Under the pieces are notes generated by a model, which was not told the DNA's origin, did no database searches, and saw nothing but the letters and a program-made list of their open reading frames with translations. 64,000 bases of DNA from Sclerotinia nivalis. Taxonomy: Eukaryota > Ascomycota > Leotiomycetes > Helotiales > Sclerotiniaceae. The stretch lies in contig JAPEIS010000013.1 in NCBI GenBank assembly GCA_029531795.1, positions 1,054,001-1,118,000 on the forward strand. Reading direction: 5' to 3'. The position numbers and the translations under genes were made by a program. Shown here one piece after another: positions 30,496 to 43,500 of the stretch (position 1 is its first letter; each line of letters starts with the position of its first letter).

Positions 30496-31952
30496 ATGTT
30501 CCACAAAATGAATAGAATACCTCTCCCACGCGTATCTCTCTCATCATTTCTTTCCTCCGCCAAAAATGCACTAAATGGAGTCATAAAAACCAAAGGGAAA
30601 CTTAACTTTGTCGTGGGTAATGAATCGGCTGGTATATACCCCTCCTTATATAATTGAGGTTCCAGTGTACATATAGCTACAAATGTTGACACAGCTAACG
30701 AAGACAGTAACCAGATCTGGATTCCCTCTGCAGTGCCATTCTCCTAGCCTACCTGCGCACCTATTCCCCACGAAACCTTACCAAAGCCCTCTACATCCCT
30801 CTCTCGAATCTGCCCAGCGCGGATTTAGCATTACGGCCAGAATTACATCCTGTGTTGGAAAGGGCAAAAGTTAAGGTGGGAGAACTAATCAGTTTGGATG
30901 ATTTGAGACAGCAGGATGCGAAGTTTAAATTTAAGCCCGATGATACGAAATGGATATTGGTGGATCATAATGCATTGCAGGGAGAATTGGGACAGGTTTA
31001 TGGGGAGAGAGTTAGGGGGTGTATTGATCATCATGAGGAGGAAGGGAAGGTTTCTGCAAAGGAAGTTTGCGAGGGAGAGGGAGAAATGAGGATCATGGAG
31101 AAGAGCGGAAGTTGTGCGAGTTTGGTTGTTGGTTGGGGAAGAGAAGACTGGGCGGAGATGACGAGGAGACATCGGGAGGTCGACGGGGAAGGGGATGTGA
31201 GGTAAGTTTGCACTTCTCAATGTCCAACCCGATCTAGATGTTTGGCGTGCTTCATCCTGTCCTGACATTCCCTCCAAAGGGTCTTTTGATCAATCACTAA
31301 CTCACCGATTTCTAGTCACTGGGATGGAGAGCTAGCATATCTAGCCCTAGGACCAATATTAATCGACACAAATAACCTACAATCTCCCGACAAGGCCCAA
31401 GACAGCGATAGAGCCGCCGTCCAATTCTTAGAGGACTTAATTGCAAAAGACCCCAATACTTCACACTGGAACCGAGACGAATATTTCTCCTCGATAACAG
31501 CAGCCAAAGAAGACATAGGAAACATGAGCTTACGCGATATATTACGGAAAGATTACAAAGAATGGAGTGAAGGAGGAATAAACCTAGGAATAAGTTCGGT
31601 AGTACAAGATTTCAACTTCCTGCTCTCAAAAGCAGGGAGCAAGGAAAAATTTCTCGAGGTCCTGGGAGAATGGGGAAAAGAAAGAAAATTGGGTATCTGT
31701 GCGGTGATGACAACAAGTCATAACGAAGGAGTGTTTAGGAGAGAACTTTTGGTATGGGGTTTGGGTGAACAGGGAGTGCAGAGTTTAGAGAAGTTTAAGA
31801 CGGTGGGAGAGGCAGAATTAGGGTTGAAGGTTTGGGGCGAGGGCGTGTTGAATGTGGATGGGGAGAGGGAAATTAGACATTGTTGGTGGCAAGAACGAAT
31901 TGAGAACAGTAGAAAGCAGGTTGCTCCTCTTCTGAGGCAATCGATGCTTTGA
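30496..31952 (+). CDS. PPX1: Exopolyphosphatase, DHH/DHHA2 family
   Basis: Hydrolyses terminal phosphates of inorganic polyphosphate; DHH superfamily member related to yeast Ppx1 and animal prune. Three exons are inferred: 30496-30631, 30715-31201 and 31316-31952, giving 419 residues (yeast Ppx1 is 397). Motif I reads GNESADLDS across the first splice junction, which confirms that intron. Motif II is ILVDHN, motif III CIDHHEEEG and motif IV SGSCASLV. The DHHA2 domain fills exon 3 (IDTNNLQSPDKAQDSDRAAV; DFNFLLSKAG). Two in-frame starts four codons apart (30496 and 30508) are possible. An upstream in-frame TGA fixes the limit. Confidence 0.93.
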
Positions 31953-32387
31953 TATAGAGCGGGTCATGCCACACACGGGTTTGTGACTTGGTCGAGCTCA
32001 ATGAGACAGTGAGAGGGAGAGAGGTCAATTGGAGTGGCCCGGGTTGCACAATCACCTGAAGATCCAAACCTCAACCCAGACCTTTTAGTCTTTGACTCAA
32101 CTTAAATAATCAAGACTACTATAGGGAAATAGCTCACGCGAACAAAATATCACCGAGATCATGACAAGATCTACAATTGCATCACATAGGATGGTAGCAT
32201 GGGGTATCAAATAATTATCTAGACAGTTGAATAAAGCAGTAAAATATGTATCATTAAGACTGTCTTTAAGAAATCAAAAATCAATGCGAGGGCTTCAGAC
32301 GTCTCCGAATAAAACCCACTCCACCAAAGAAGCAAAAGTAAAAGTCAAACGCTAGAGAAGAAAGCTATCCCCAAAGCACCTCTTAAG
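31953..32387. other. Convergent intergenic region PPX1/UFO1-like
   Basis: 3' flanks of two convergent genes. No further feature seen. Confidence 0.6.
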
Positions 32388-35300
32388 TCAAATCGCTCGA
32401 CCCTTTCCTTTCCCCTTTCCCGCAAACCCCAGTCCCGGAAACTCCTCACTCTCGGCCTCAGCCTCTTGTTTACTACGTTCCTCCGCCAAACTAAGCTGCA
32501 AAGCGAACTCAAGATCATCCGCTAATTGAGCATGCTTGTCCATGGAATATGATCCTTCCGAGCTGAATCTGTTCTTAGATGCTTGACTAGTTGATGGCGA
32601 GGTTGATGTTGAACGTCCTGTCTTTTTTTGTTTGTAGGTGAAATTTATATCATAATCGCCATTGCTTGGAGAATAGCCGTTATCGCCAATTGCATGGCCA
32701 TCCATTAAAGAAAGACGTATAGCCTCCTCAAGATCATGATCGTAGTCAGGTTGAGCCTCTACACCCGACGTTGGAACCATGGATTGACTTCTAGTGCTAG
32801 CTTCAGGTGTGACAGTTCTAGCACTACTACCGCCTTTAGTGGGAGAATCCTCACCAGTATCTGCAAAATACCCAGATTCACTGATACGGCGTTCTTCATC
32901 CTCTATGAGAGCTTGAGCAGACACCATTTCTGCATAGCGTAAAGCTTCTTCTTCACTAAGACCAGCGAACCCAACACCAAATCGACCAGCAAATCTGGCT
33001 GCCTCTTTAGCCTTTTCTTTCTTTTCCTGGTCGACTTCTTGTTGTTCAATGGCGATTTGACTCAATATAGCTCCCCTTCCAGTATTGCTAAATCGATCAC
33101 TTGCTCCATTACTACCACGTTCACCCCGGCGAAGTCTTCGTTTTTTGGTCTGGAATTGATCGGCAGCAGAGGAACTGTAGTGCCAATATCGAAGATGAGT
33201 ACCAAGTGATACCATGCCACGTAAGATAGTTGGGTCAGGATCAAGAACGATGGCACCGGCTGCGTAAAGATTGATGCCCACACCATGAATTCGTGCCTCA
33301 GCTTGGATTAATCGTCGTCGAGCACGGGAAGAGAAGCGAGAGTGTAGAGTACGAACGGGCTGAGCAGATGATGCCAGAGGATCCCAGACTTGTACAAGGC
33401 CATCATTACCACCATGAACAACAAACAATGCAGAAACCGCCAAGCATGATATTTGAGGTGATTCTGTGACGATAGTACGAATTGGATGTAATTCGTTAAC
33501 CACTTGAGGATTCGCAGATTGAGGGCCACGCATATTCCACAATATAACTTGGCCTATCTTGGTACCTACAGCCAAATAGCGTGCACGGTATCCGGGGATG
33601 CTGGTTGACGAAGTCTCATTAGATGGTGTTTCTGGGACAGTAGTAAGACTGGTTTTCCCATTCACTGTGTGTAGTGGGTCCTCATCAATTGTGAGCAGGG
33701 CATATGTTGATAAATCAATAGCAGACGTGGTGATCTCAACACCGGGATGGGATTTCAAAGATAGCAAGGAGATTCGCCATTCTTCATCCATGAGAGACTC
33801 CACATCTCCGGAAGGTTGATCTAGCTTCGTCATGGGCGATATTGGTGAATTTGGCGTAGTGATCTCCTCTGACTTGATTTTCGACACATTTCCAAATATG
33901 GAGGGTATCTTAGTTTGCTCGGAAGACATTGGAGGTGTTGCCGGAGTAGTTCTTGGTAACGTGAATCCGTCCAGCGATGCTTGTTCGATTTTACACCTTG
34001 TATATCGCTTGATTTCGGCGTCCTCTCCAGGATTGATCCCACAACCAATGACAAACACGCTCTCGCCAGCTCCATTGCCATCATCGCCACTAAAGTCAAC
34101 TTCAAGTCTTCGACGCATATCCCATCCATGACAGACAGTGCGGAAATGTAAGGGACGAAACCTCAGGAATTTTTCAATCTCGCGGGTTTCCGCCATCAGC
34201 TGCTGCCGGGAAAGATTCATAGAAGAACACGACGATCTAGGGGAATAGCTGCCATGAACTTCAGCTTCCTGCCATGGATCATCGCGTGCTATACGTCGAG
34301 ATGCTTCCACAACTTGCCAGTATACAGAACGACCAGAGATCCAGGCCTGCCTACCCAAGTAATTCTCATCTAATGATGCATCGAGTGGAGGGTGTATAGG
34401 TACGTCACTTAGGTAGAAAACCTCGCCCAAAGCGTTCAGGGCAACTGCCCAAGCTCGACCCAATGCTCTGCGTGAGTTACTATAAGAGTCATCCACGCTA
34501 ATTGCAATTATAGGGACGCCGGGACAAGGGATCCAACGGGCCATCACCTGCCCAGGCTTGGTCTTGAGATGTTCTGTGCCGAGACTGTAAGCTGTGATAA
34601 CACCGAGTGTCGAGCCAGTCATAATGCCAATCAGACCATTAGTGACATTGGGTACAGACATAGACCTAGCGATCCAAAGGGAGGATACTGCTTCGGTGAG
34701 AGGTGGTATAATTGGTATCCCAGATTCTGCATCTGCCAAACTTGGTGGTGAATGAGCTAGAAAACGACCACGCATTTCATTTGCTGCTCTGTAGTAGACC
34801 GAGCCTCCTGGAAAACCTTTTCCATACACCATTCCGAAGGGCTGACTGACATCCATAACGTTTGGAAGACCTGCAGGACCATCTCCAAGACCATAGGGAA
34901 CATCGCCCGTAAAGAGGTCTGCAAATTGGGGTAGTACCTGAGGATCAGTCAAACCCCAAGAATCAATTTTTCCAAGTTTAGGATCGCTACTACCCGCAGA
35001 ACCAGTTTCATCAGTGCCATGAATAAAACGCGGATATTTCTTTCCTTGAGCAAAAACGCCATGAAGGTGATTGATGGACGTGAAAAGTTCCGAGGTATAT
35101 GTCGTGACAGCACTTGTATTTCCGACACCGTTTGTTCGGCTTGAACCACTTTGTTCGACACCTTGAGCAGGTTTTCCTCTTCCAAGACTTCTTAAGAGGC
35201 GCGTTCGGATCACATATTCGCTCCTCCAACTTGCCAACCCTGTCAGTCGCGTGAAGAATCGTTGTTCGCGAAATTGTTCTCGTTCCTCATCATCTGAAAT

Positions 35301-35952
35301 ACGACCCGAAGTAATAGGTGTCGTGTCTGTAACATCTTGGCCTGGAAAGAACCTGGAAAATGCGACGCGCCATGCATGCGGGGTGGTGACCAAATTGTAA
35401 AATTTTCGCGATACAAGTGAGACTGCAGATAGAGAAGATGCGGGCAAATGCGATAAAATATGGGTTAAAACCTCTGTGAGAAATCATATCAGAAAATCGT
35501 CATTTGAAGCCAGGAAAAGAATTGAAAATACCATTGGGAAAATCCTCCAGCTGTGGACCTTCATCACTTCGCATACTGCCTTTCTTCTTCACAACCATAA
35601 ACCCAGGTCCCTCGGGCTGTTTTCTGGGTGGACTAGGAGCAAGTGCATTTTCATACTCAGCAATTCGTTGATAGGATGGTCTCGGGCCATTTTCAAAATT
35701 GGTCTCCAAGTTCAATCCACGCAATGACTCCTGCACACCATTGAGAGGCGATCGCCATCCCGATCCTGCTCCTGCTGAACCTGCCGAAGGGGTTGAGCTT
35801 GGCGTTGAGTTACCGAGCCCATTTCGAGGACTGACCAGCTCGCTGGACTGGAGGCGAGGAGAGTGAATGCCATGATTAGAAGAATTGGATATGTCTGACG
35901 GGTTTTCGAAGGTAAGATTTCTGTTAAAATTATCGGGAGGCGACGGCTGCAT
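32388..35952 (-). CDS. F-box/WD40 protein with C-terminal ubiquitin-interacting motifs (UFO1-like)
   Basis: Predicted substrate receptor of an SCF ubiquitin ligase. Two exons are inferred: 35532-35952 and 32388-35473, giving 1168 residues. The F-box is reconstituted across the intron (FPNEVLTHILSHLPASSLSA, about residues 138-160, continuing LVSRKFYNLVTTPHAW). A long central region holds WD-type blade sequence (ILWNMRGPQ; VVHGGNDGLVQVWDPLASSA). Near the C-terminus two UIMs are clear, DLEEAIRLSLMDG (about 1060) and DLEFALQLSLAEE (about 1130). Yeast Ufo1 has the same order of F-box, propeller and UIMs, but is only 668 residues. The final residues are Gly/Lys-rich (GKGKGKGRAI). The first 130 residues are Ser/Pro-rich and disordered. 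Confidence 0.87.
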
Positions 35953-36601
35953 AAAATTGAACGTGAAGAGGCGGGGAATAAGAGTTTGACTGAGCCAGTA
36001 TATCCGGTCAGTCTGTTGTGAATAAAGTGTGCGGCGTCGTCTTGTTCTTTCGTTCGGGATGTTCGTGTGTGAGTTGTAGTCTTTTTGTTTCTTGCTGGTT
36101 GTGAATATCTAAATCTTACTATGTCTCGTTTCTATGTGACACAAATTTATAGGTAATGTAATTTCCGTGCATGGTGACGTTTTTACTCCGTATGCCTGAG
36201 GTTTTGATACACGTACCCCTACGTTCTACGGCAACCTCCAAATGGTAACAACCATTTTCTCTCAGGGGGATAAAACTGGACAATAAACATCATTCCAATG
36301 ATAAAGTATATGAAGGTCAACCGAAATCACCCGAAATCACCTGTAGATGCTGTTCAAGTTCCAGCTCCCAAATTCGAGACAAGAAAAGGCCATCAAGACT
36401 CTCCGTTATACCCTCTTGTTTCCGTCACCTTCATCGCACCTCATTTCAATCTACGCCCCCAAGTTATCTGCTGTCAATTACAGTTCAAATATACTATATT
36501 TCTGGAAGTATATCATAAAGTACATTTTCAGAGAAAATACCCATCTTTCCCAGCCCATTTTTTGATTATAACTCCCACTCCTAGAACTCCATTTTCGTAT
36601 G
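35953..36601. other. Promoter region of the UFO1-like gene
   Basis: About 650 bp between the F-box gene start and the end of the decayed repeat gene. The open frames at 36298-36630 (+) are not recognised. Confidence 0.5.
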
Positions 36602-38090
36602 TTATTTCATCTCGCAATCGTTCATCGTGATACCAGCAACTGAAAACAAGCAACCGAATATTCCAAATGCAGGAACCATTTTCGCCGCATCATTCTTTTT
36701 CCGCTTTGTGCTCGTCGCCGCTGCAGATGCAAATGCAGATATCAAGCCCCCGCTTGTCATTGTGAATGTTGGTTGGTCTTTTACTTGTACTTATAGATAT
36801 AGCTTGCGTCTTGGGCGATTCTAATTCACCTGTGAATGCGGTCCTGCAAGCTCTATACCATTATTTCCAATCTTTATAGTTTGTTGATTGAAGATACGAG
36901 TAATAGGTGCTGCGCCTGGTCCAAAAGTGAAGGTAGTTTCTTCTATTACTGCTAGGCGAAATCCAATTTCTGTGAATTTGATATCTTCAACGGTGACAGC
37001 AGGGGCTGCAGGAATGAGAGGGTATGTTAAGTTTGTACCAGCAAGCGCCAGACCACTTTGATCTGCATATATGCTTTCTCCGCTAATCACTGTATTGGTA
37101 GGAGTGGCATTAGGTCCAAATTAAAAGATGCTGGAGAGAATGGCAATTGATGAGCCGACTTCTGTAACTGAAAGACTACCTTCTGATTTCCTGATCTTGA
37201 AGTACCTACTAATGCTGTCTGTGCCAGGGCTACTCCGTCAGGACCAGTTATTATCGTTTCTCCATTCAATAGATCAGTTATCCCAATCCGTACGTAAAAT
37301 TTGAAGAGCCAGTATGTGCCGATGAACTTCCAACACTTATCAGTCGACCACCAATAATGATATAGTTCGTGAGTTCAACAGCTAATGAAGTCAAAGTCGT
37401 TTGCGCAAACTCCACTCCGGCGACGCCAATCGTTATTGTATGGGTGTTCATCACTGTCACGACTTGAGGAGCTCCCTGCCCCGTCATATAGCTCACGCCA
37501 CTCGCAACAGCAATGGATTTTCCAACTTTTACGGAAATTTTATCCACCACGGTTGAGGTTGCCGATGTGTCAATATCAATTTTCCCTGGATTGGTCGTTG
37601 GAGTTGCTGATGCCTTGAGACTGCCTGCTCCCGAGGTAGAAGTTAGATTTGGTGATGACTCGATATCAGCTGACACTGAACTGGTGACTTGATTTAAACT
37701 GTCCAAAATTTGCGGCTATGCCGGAAAATATCGAGGTGATCAGGCTTGGTGTTTGAGAAGTGGAATTGAAGGTTGAGACGAAGACAAAAGTCACTATGCT
37801 TATGCCACTTGGCCATTGAGGCTTGGGATTAACAGCCGGAATACTGGCAGAGCTCGCATTTCTGGTAGTGCCATTACTGGTCCACGAAGTAGTAGAAAAG
37901 GTTGATGATGGTGACATGAAAGTGGTCTTCCCAATATTGCGGAGAATGACGAGGAAGATGTTGATGAATCGATTAATAGACCCGTGGAATTGAGAATAGA
38001 CGGTTGAAAAGCTTTCTTAGTAGAAGAGGTAGCAGCTATGCTGGAATTTGGAAATAGTTGGACTTGTGCTTGTCAATATCACCCAGAGTA
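36602..38090 (-). pseudogene. Decayed surface protein gene with internal TFTFGPGA/GE-I repeats
   Basis: Reading the minus strand in pieces recovers a Ser/Thr-rich protein with at least three diverged repeats of a fungal surface-protein type. Examples are ETTFTFGPGAAPITRIFNQQ followed by TIKIGNNGIELAG, FGPNATPTNTVISGESIY, and TVMNTHTITIGVAGVEFAQT. The repeats sit in different frames (37917-37666, 37706-37278, 37269-37087, 37090-36821) with an in-frame TAA before FGPNATP. A C-terminal piece (36602-36790) contains a basic stretch and a hydrophobic tail (MVPAFGIFGCLFSVAGI), as in membrane-anchored members. One frame change (about 37700, acceptor GCATAG) and the last one (donor at 36834) could be introns. 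The others cannot, so I call a pseudogene. The 5' limit is approximate. Confidence 0.65.
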
Positions 38091-40546
38091 GTTAGTTCCA
38101 AGCAACAACATTCAATCACTTACCTATAGCGGAAACGTTGAAACATTTAGGGGAAAAAATAAAAAACCATAGGAAGGTCGATCCATAATAAAGGATTGCT
38201 CCTGATCACTTCAGAGGATAGTTGACCTTGGCAATATCCAATGCAAGAAGTGAGACGGGCACATCTTCATGGATTGTGTAGGAGGAAGGGAGTGTGGAAG
38301 TTTTAATGGACCGTGTATAGAGGAAAGGAGTGTAAGAATGTCAGGCCCCCGTGCCAGCTCTAGAGACAAGTTCAAAGAGGTATGCGAAAACAAATGTGAT
38401 GGGTATAAATGTGAGACAGCATGAGGTCGGGAAGACAAGTGAAAAGCTATTGTGGTGTGGAAGAGCTTCATAATTTTGCAGCCTAGTTCTAGTTACTGAA
38501 TGGCTGAAAGTAAGTTTAAATTAGTGCTTTGGTCTTAAACTTAGTACAACTTGTACTGGCGAGGCATGGTAAACAGAGTGCGTCGACTAAAAGTATGAAA
38601 CAACTCAGCAGTAAACCACTGTATTTTCTTATTAAACCATATAAAACCCGTTCTGAGTCTAGATAAGCTACCTGTGGCGGTACCTGAAAGTCGGATGCTA
38701 TGCAAGGGAAATGTTGTGTCTGGTAGAAACAATAATGGACTACGGAGGACGGCAAAGGTGGTTGATAAATGGAAAAGTTTACACTTCGAATACAGCGACC
38801 ACATCCTACCTAAGGTAGATCAGAACTGTGGTTTGTCTAGCGATTTTAATGACTTGCCTAATGATATTCGTCCCAAGTTCTTGAATCAAGTGACACTTGG
38901 CTAAAAAAGTTTATGGTTCTCAACGAACTGAAGATGAGATTTAAGATACCCACTATCCGGATTCGGGATCGCTATGTGATCATCATTGCCGAACGTTATA
39001 AGGGTTATATAGCTAGCGATGACAGCTTAATATGGAATCCTTCAATATGTCGAAGCTCTAGACTAATGCGTACTATCCGAACAGTAGTCGCGCAATAGTG
39101 CGAATCCAGTCCAAATATGGCAAAGCAGATCGCAAAAAGACGCTCTCCGAAAATTAGATCTTTTTGCACTTTGAATGAGATGACGGAACTCCTAGTTAAA
39201 GATCTGTATCTTAAAATGATAGAATATTAAGGGCGAAAAACACAGAGAGCTAATCCCTTTTGCCCAAGAGAAGTCATGGAGGCAGTAAATGTCAAATGAC
39301 CTGCCACATATCAAATTTTAGGTACGATGATGGTAGTATCTGTACTCCAAATCAAGACTGATAAAGGTTTATGATATGTGACCTTCCAAATGCCCAAAAA
39401 ATAACTAGTAATACAGGTGGAAAAACATGTTGATAACCTAGCAATCTTACATAGTCACACAGTTTCAATATGGCAATATGCTGCTAATCAAGAGCCAAGC
39501 TGTATGGGTTCTCGTCCCACGCTATGATGCTTTTCCGTTCCCCTAGATCTTGGTACTGGGGCAGTGTCTGGAATAAACTGCATGTAAAGAACGACCGTCC
39601 TAATCACATTCTTTTGAAGAATATGGATTTTAAGGGAGAAAGGCGTATTTGATGTTTTCACTTCTTTTTGGCTCAAGCAGAATTAACTTTTGCTGCCCTT
39701 ATAATTATGGATTGAGATTTTGAGATAAATCTGATGGTAAGGAACTGTTCCTGGTGCTTTAAGCAAATTAGTTGACAGGTTTTACACCTCCGTTCCTAAG
39801 TGACATACCTAAGTAACCGTGCTGACCTAATCTAAAAGTTAAAAGCAGCTCACTACCTTCAACCTTCTTTTAACTTTATCGGCCAAGTCATGATCCCTTA
39901 TTTTACTTCCCCCTCAGCTCAATCATTGACATTCCCTAAACCATTTACCATTCTTGTGCGCCAGGATCGAAAGTTCTTCTTGGCAATGTGGGAGCGCCAT
40001 GACATCTTTCGGCATCGCCCGATATCTTCCGGGTCGATGGTCCCATCGATTCCTTATAGTTGATGGAAATAAGGTATCGCAGAAGCATTATTCAGTAACT
40101 TCTTGGATGGTAATTCTTTGTTTATTAGGGTCTTTGGAAATTTGCATGCTTTCGCTTAGTCGAATCTTTAGTCGGCCCCTTTCCTTGCTTTCTCTGCTTG
40201 GTTCTTCCGTGCTCCCAGTCTATTCTAAATACCCTTCCTACATCAACTTTTTTTTATCTTTCTATCCCATAACAGACAAGCCAAATTCAAACAACCAGAG
40301 TACCAACAGTAATTGATTTTCTTTACTTCTTGGCCTATCATTCTTTAATTCCGCTTGATTTACTATATCTGATTGGGTTGAGGCCGTGAATACGGCTCAC
40401 CTTTGCAGCCTACTTTACTTCTCTAAGTCGGCTTTCGTTTTGGTTCTGGTTGTTACTATATCTCCTTTTTGTCCTCCTGCGGCACTTGGCACAGTGATGA
40501 CCGCATTACGGTAGTTTTCTGTGTTTTTTATACAAGATTCCGGACT
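38091..40546. other. Intergenic region without supported gene
   Basis: AT-rich DNA. Short open frames on both strands (for example 38541-38804 -, 39954-40316 +) match nothing recognised. The last 600 bp form the promoter side of the pepsin-like gene. Confidence 0.5.
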
Positions 40547-43500
40547 ATGATCTCTCTTACAGTCAGATGTGCTCTTGCACAACTGAATTTGATCTTACTT
40601 TTTGGGCGAATCATTGATGGTGTGGCCGCTGCCACAGCTATAAGCCTAACGCCTTCCATCGAATGGTATAGAAAATACTACTCCCCCTTCGTTCATGAAA
40701 ATGCTGATACAGTCAAAGGTATGGAGACGATGGATCGTGGTCTGCCGTTTCCATCAGGTTGGGCACACCAGAGCAATGGGTCAATGTTTTACCGAACACT
40801 GTCAGCGCTGAAATCTGGGGGGTTGGACCTTATGGTTGTCAAAATGGTGGTATGTTATACTTCCCTATATCATGCTTTTGTTCTTTTGAGATATTTTCAC
40901 TCTTGTGACCAGATGATGATACCTAGATCATCAATATTCAATCACAAACCTTATAAAACTTCATACCTTCAATGTCAAATCATGAAATAGATGTCATCCA
41001 TTCAAATCATCTACTCATCTTCATTTACAATTTCATCATTCACAGCCCCATACCTTCAATTTCAAATCATAGTCAGGGCAACACTTCCCTTCGATCACCT
41101 CAATAATCAGGTCATAATTACTGAAACACTGTTCAAACCACCCACTCACTTGATTCCATTCCCCCAATGTTGTATGACAGTCTCCGAATTACTTTTCTTT
41201 ATGACAACATTCATCCGACAGTATCCTTTCAATGCTAGATTATAGTGTTTGGCTCAAATTGCATCAGGCTTAATTATCTAAAACTTCGAGTTGGAGTAAA
41301 AATATAGGATTATATATGGCCAGATACTCCTCCAATCACTAATCTCCTGCCAGAATTCCCTGTTTTCGGGCTGCAGTCCGGAAGGAAGGTTATCTCGATT
41401 ATTGACTCAATGCAGTACATTGAATCCATCTGGGGTATCAAACCTCATTAGATCATAAGTCATTATTAAAAATTCAAAAATTGTCGAATTTCGGATTCCT
41501 CTCCCTTTACTAGGTCAAGCTCAAATACCCTGCTTCGCTTAGATGCTAACTATAATTCAAAGCTTCGGAGTGCTCCACTAGCAGGGGCGCACTCTTTAAT
41601 GCAAACCAATCGTCTACATGGAATTCTCTCTTGACATTGGACTCTTCGCCGATTTGGAATCTTGGTACAGGAAATTCACTATACTGGCCACCTTATGGAG
41701 ATTATGGACTTGATAATCTTGCATTTGGGCCCGATGGCCCAACCATTCCTAACGCCACAATTGCAATGATTAATTCCACAGCGTATTGGGTAGGAAGCTT
41801 TGGTTTGGGTGCCAGTGTCGGAAACTATTCTTATATTACGCCAAATTCGACATACACACAATTAGAAAGTATGGGAGAAATTGTAGGGGCAGGCTATGGA
41901 TACACTGCTGGCGCTGTGTATCGTGAGTATTTTAACTGTTCATAAATCTCTTAGTATAGTTTACTAACATCATTTAGAGCAAAAGGGAGAACCAATGTCG
42001 TTGACACTCGGTGGATATGATGAAAATCGATTCATACCTCATAATATTACGTTCACTCTCACACAGGATCCACCTGTCCCTCAAGCATTCGTCGAAAGTA
42101 TCTTTGTGTCATCTTCCAATGGATCAAATACATCTATACAACTTGCTTCGACCGAGGACAATATCAGCGCGTTAATCGATAGCTCAACTCCTTACTTATG
42201 GTTTCCAGAAGCCGTCTGCGATCGATTTACAGATGCCCTAGGACTTACTTATAACGAGTCCTTGAACTTATATACCTTTGACGAGAACCCCAACCAGCAT
42301 AATAACCTTTCGGACTCATCCACGACGACAACGTTTACTTTTAGATTTAAAGACACATCTGCGGACGCAGATGTTGTCGAAATTAATTTACCATATGCGG
42401 CTTTTGACTTGCAATTAAGCTACCCATACATTCCAAATACTGAATATGGAACGGATGAGGCATCGAAGTTTTACTTCCCGTTAGCTAGATCAGTAAATAG
42501 CAGTCAATATACTATCGGCCGAGCATTTTTACAAGAGGCATATATTATCACCTCCTACGAGGCCAATCAATTCTCCCTTCACCAAGCCGTTCATGTATCT
42601 GACACGTTAAATAACAAGAGCATTGTAGCTATACCAAGTGGAGGTGTTACCACGGGACAAGAAACTGGTACAGTGACATCCGGATTGAAGACTGAGGACG
42701 CTCGCTTATCCAAGGGCAAAATTGCTGGCATAGTTCTCAGTGTAGTCGGGACACTGGCTATTATGTTGGCTACGTTCTATTTTTCTTATCTTAAATACTA
42801 TAAACCAAAAAAACTTGCCCCTAATTCTACAAATTCTACTTCTGAGTCCGGAGCTAGTGTTGACCCTCAACAGCTTGATAGCCCTTCAACGGCAGCAGAT
42901 GTTTCAGAAACTCCTAACCACAATAATTCACCAGTTGGAATAAACTCAGTTATGGCTCAACCAACTGATATTAGCGCCGAAGTCCCACATCAACGTCTAG
43001 AAGTTGCAGCCGCGATTCCGGGGGAACTTTCAACAGGAGGCCCAGTTGAACTTCCTGCAGAACATCCGGCAGATCGCCCCTATGAAGCGTTTACGCTCGA
43101 TACCTCTCCCACCGCCAGCCCTACCGTCAGCTCTCTCTCTACTTCACTATCGGGTTCACTACCATCAAATGCTGCTTTCACTACTAGTTATGCGGGGCCA
43201 TCGCTGGAGCGAGTATCAGTTCCTGTAACTCCTATTCGCACCTCTATTGGGTCAGATCACGTATCGCGTGTGCCTTCCGAGAGACCATTACGCCCGGATG
43301 GTTTTGCTCCCACAGCCGAGATTCAATACCGCTTGAACCCTCCTCCTACATATACATATGCTCTTGCACGGCCTAATAACCACGCTTGTGCTGAAGAAAT
43401 GCCTTCTGGTAATCAACTTCCAAACCAATTCGCTCCATCTACTGGAAACCGAGCCGCAGAGCCTAGTAACTACGTTTTCACCGGAGAAATGCCGTCTGAT

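Noticed and set aside
39954..40316. 120-codon frame upstream of the pepsin-like gene
   Set aside because: Lies in the promoter side, no family resemblance, and does not join to the gene downstream.
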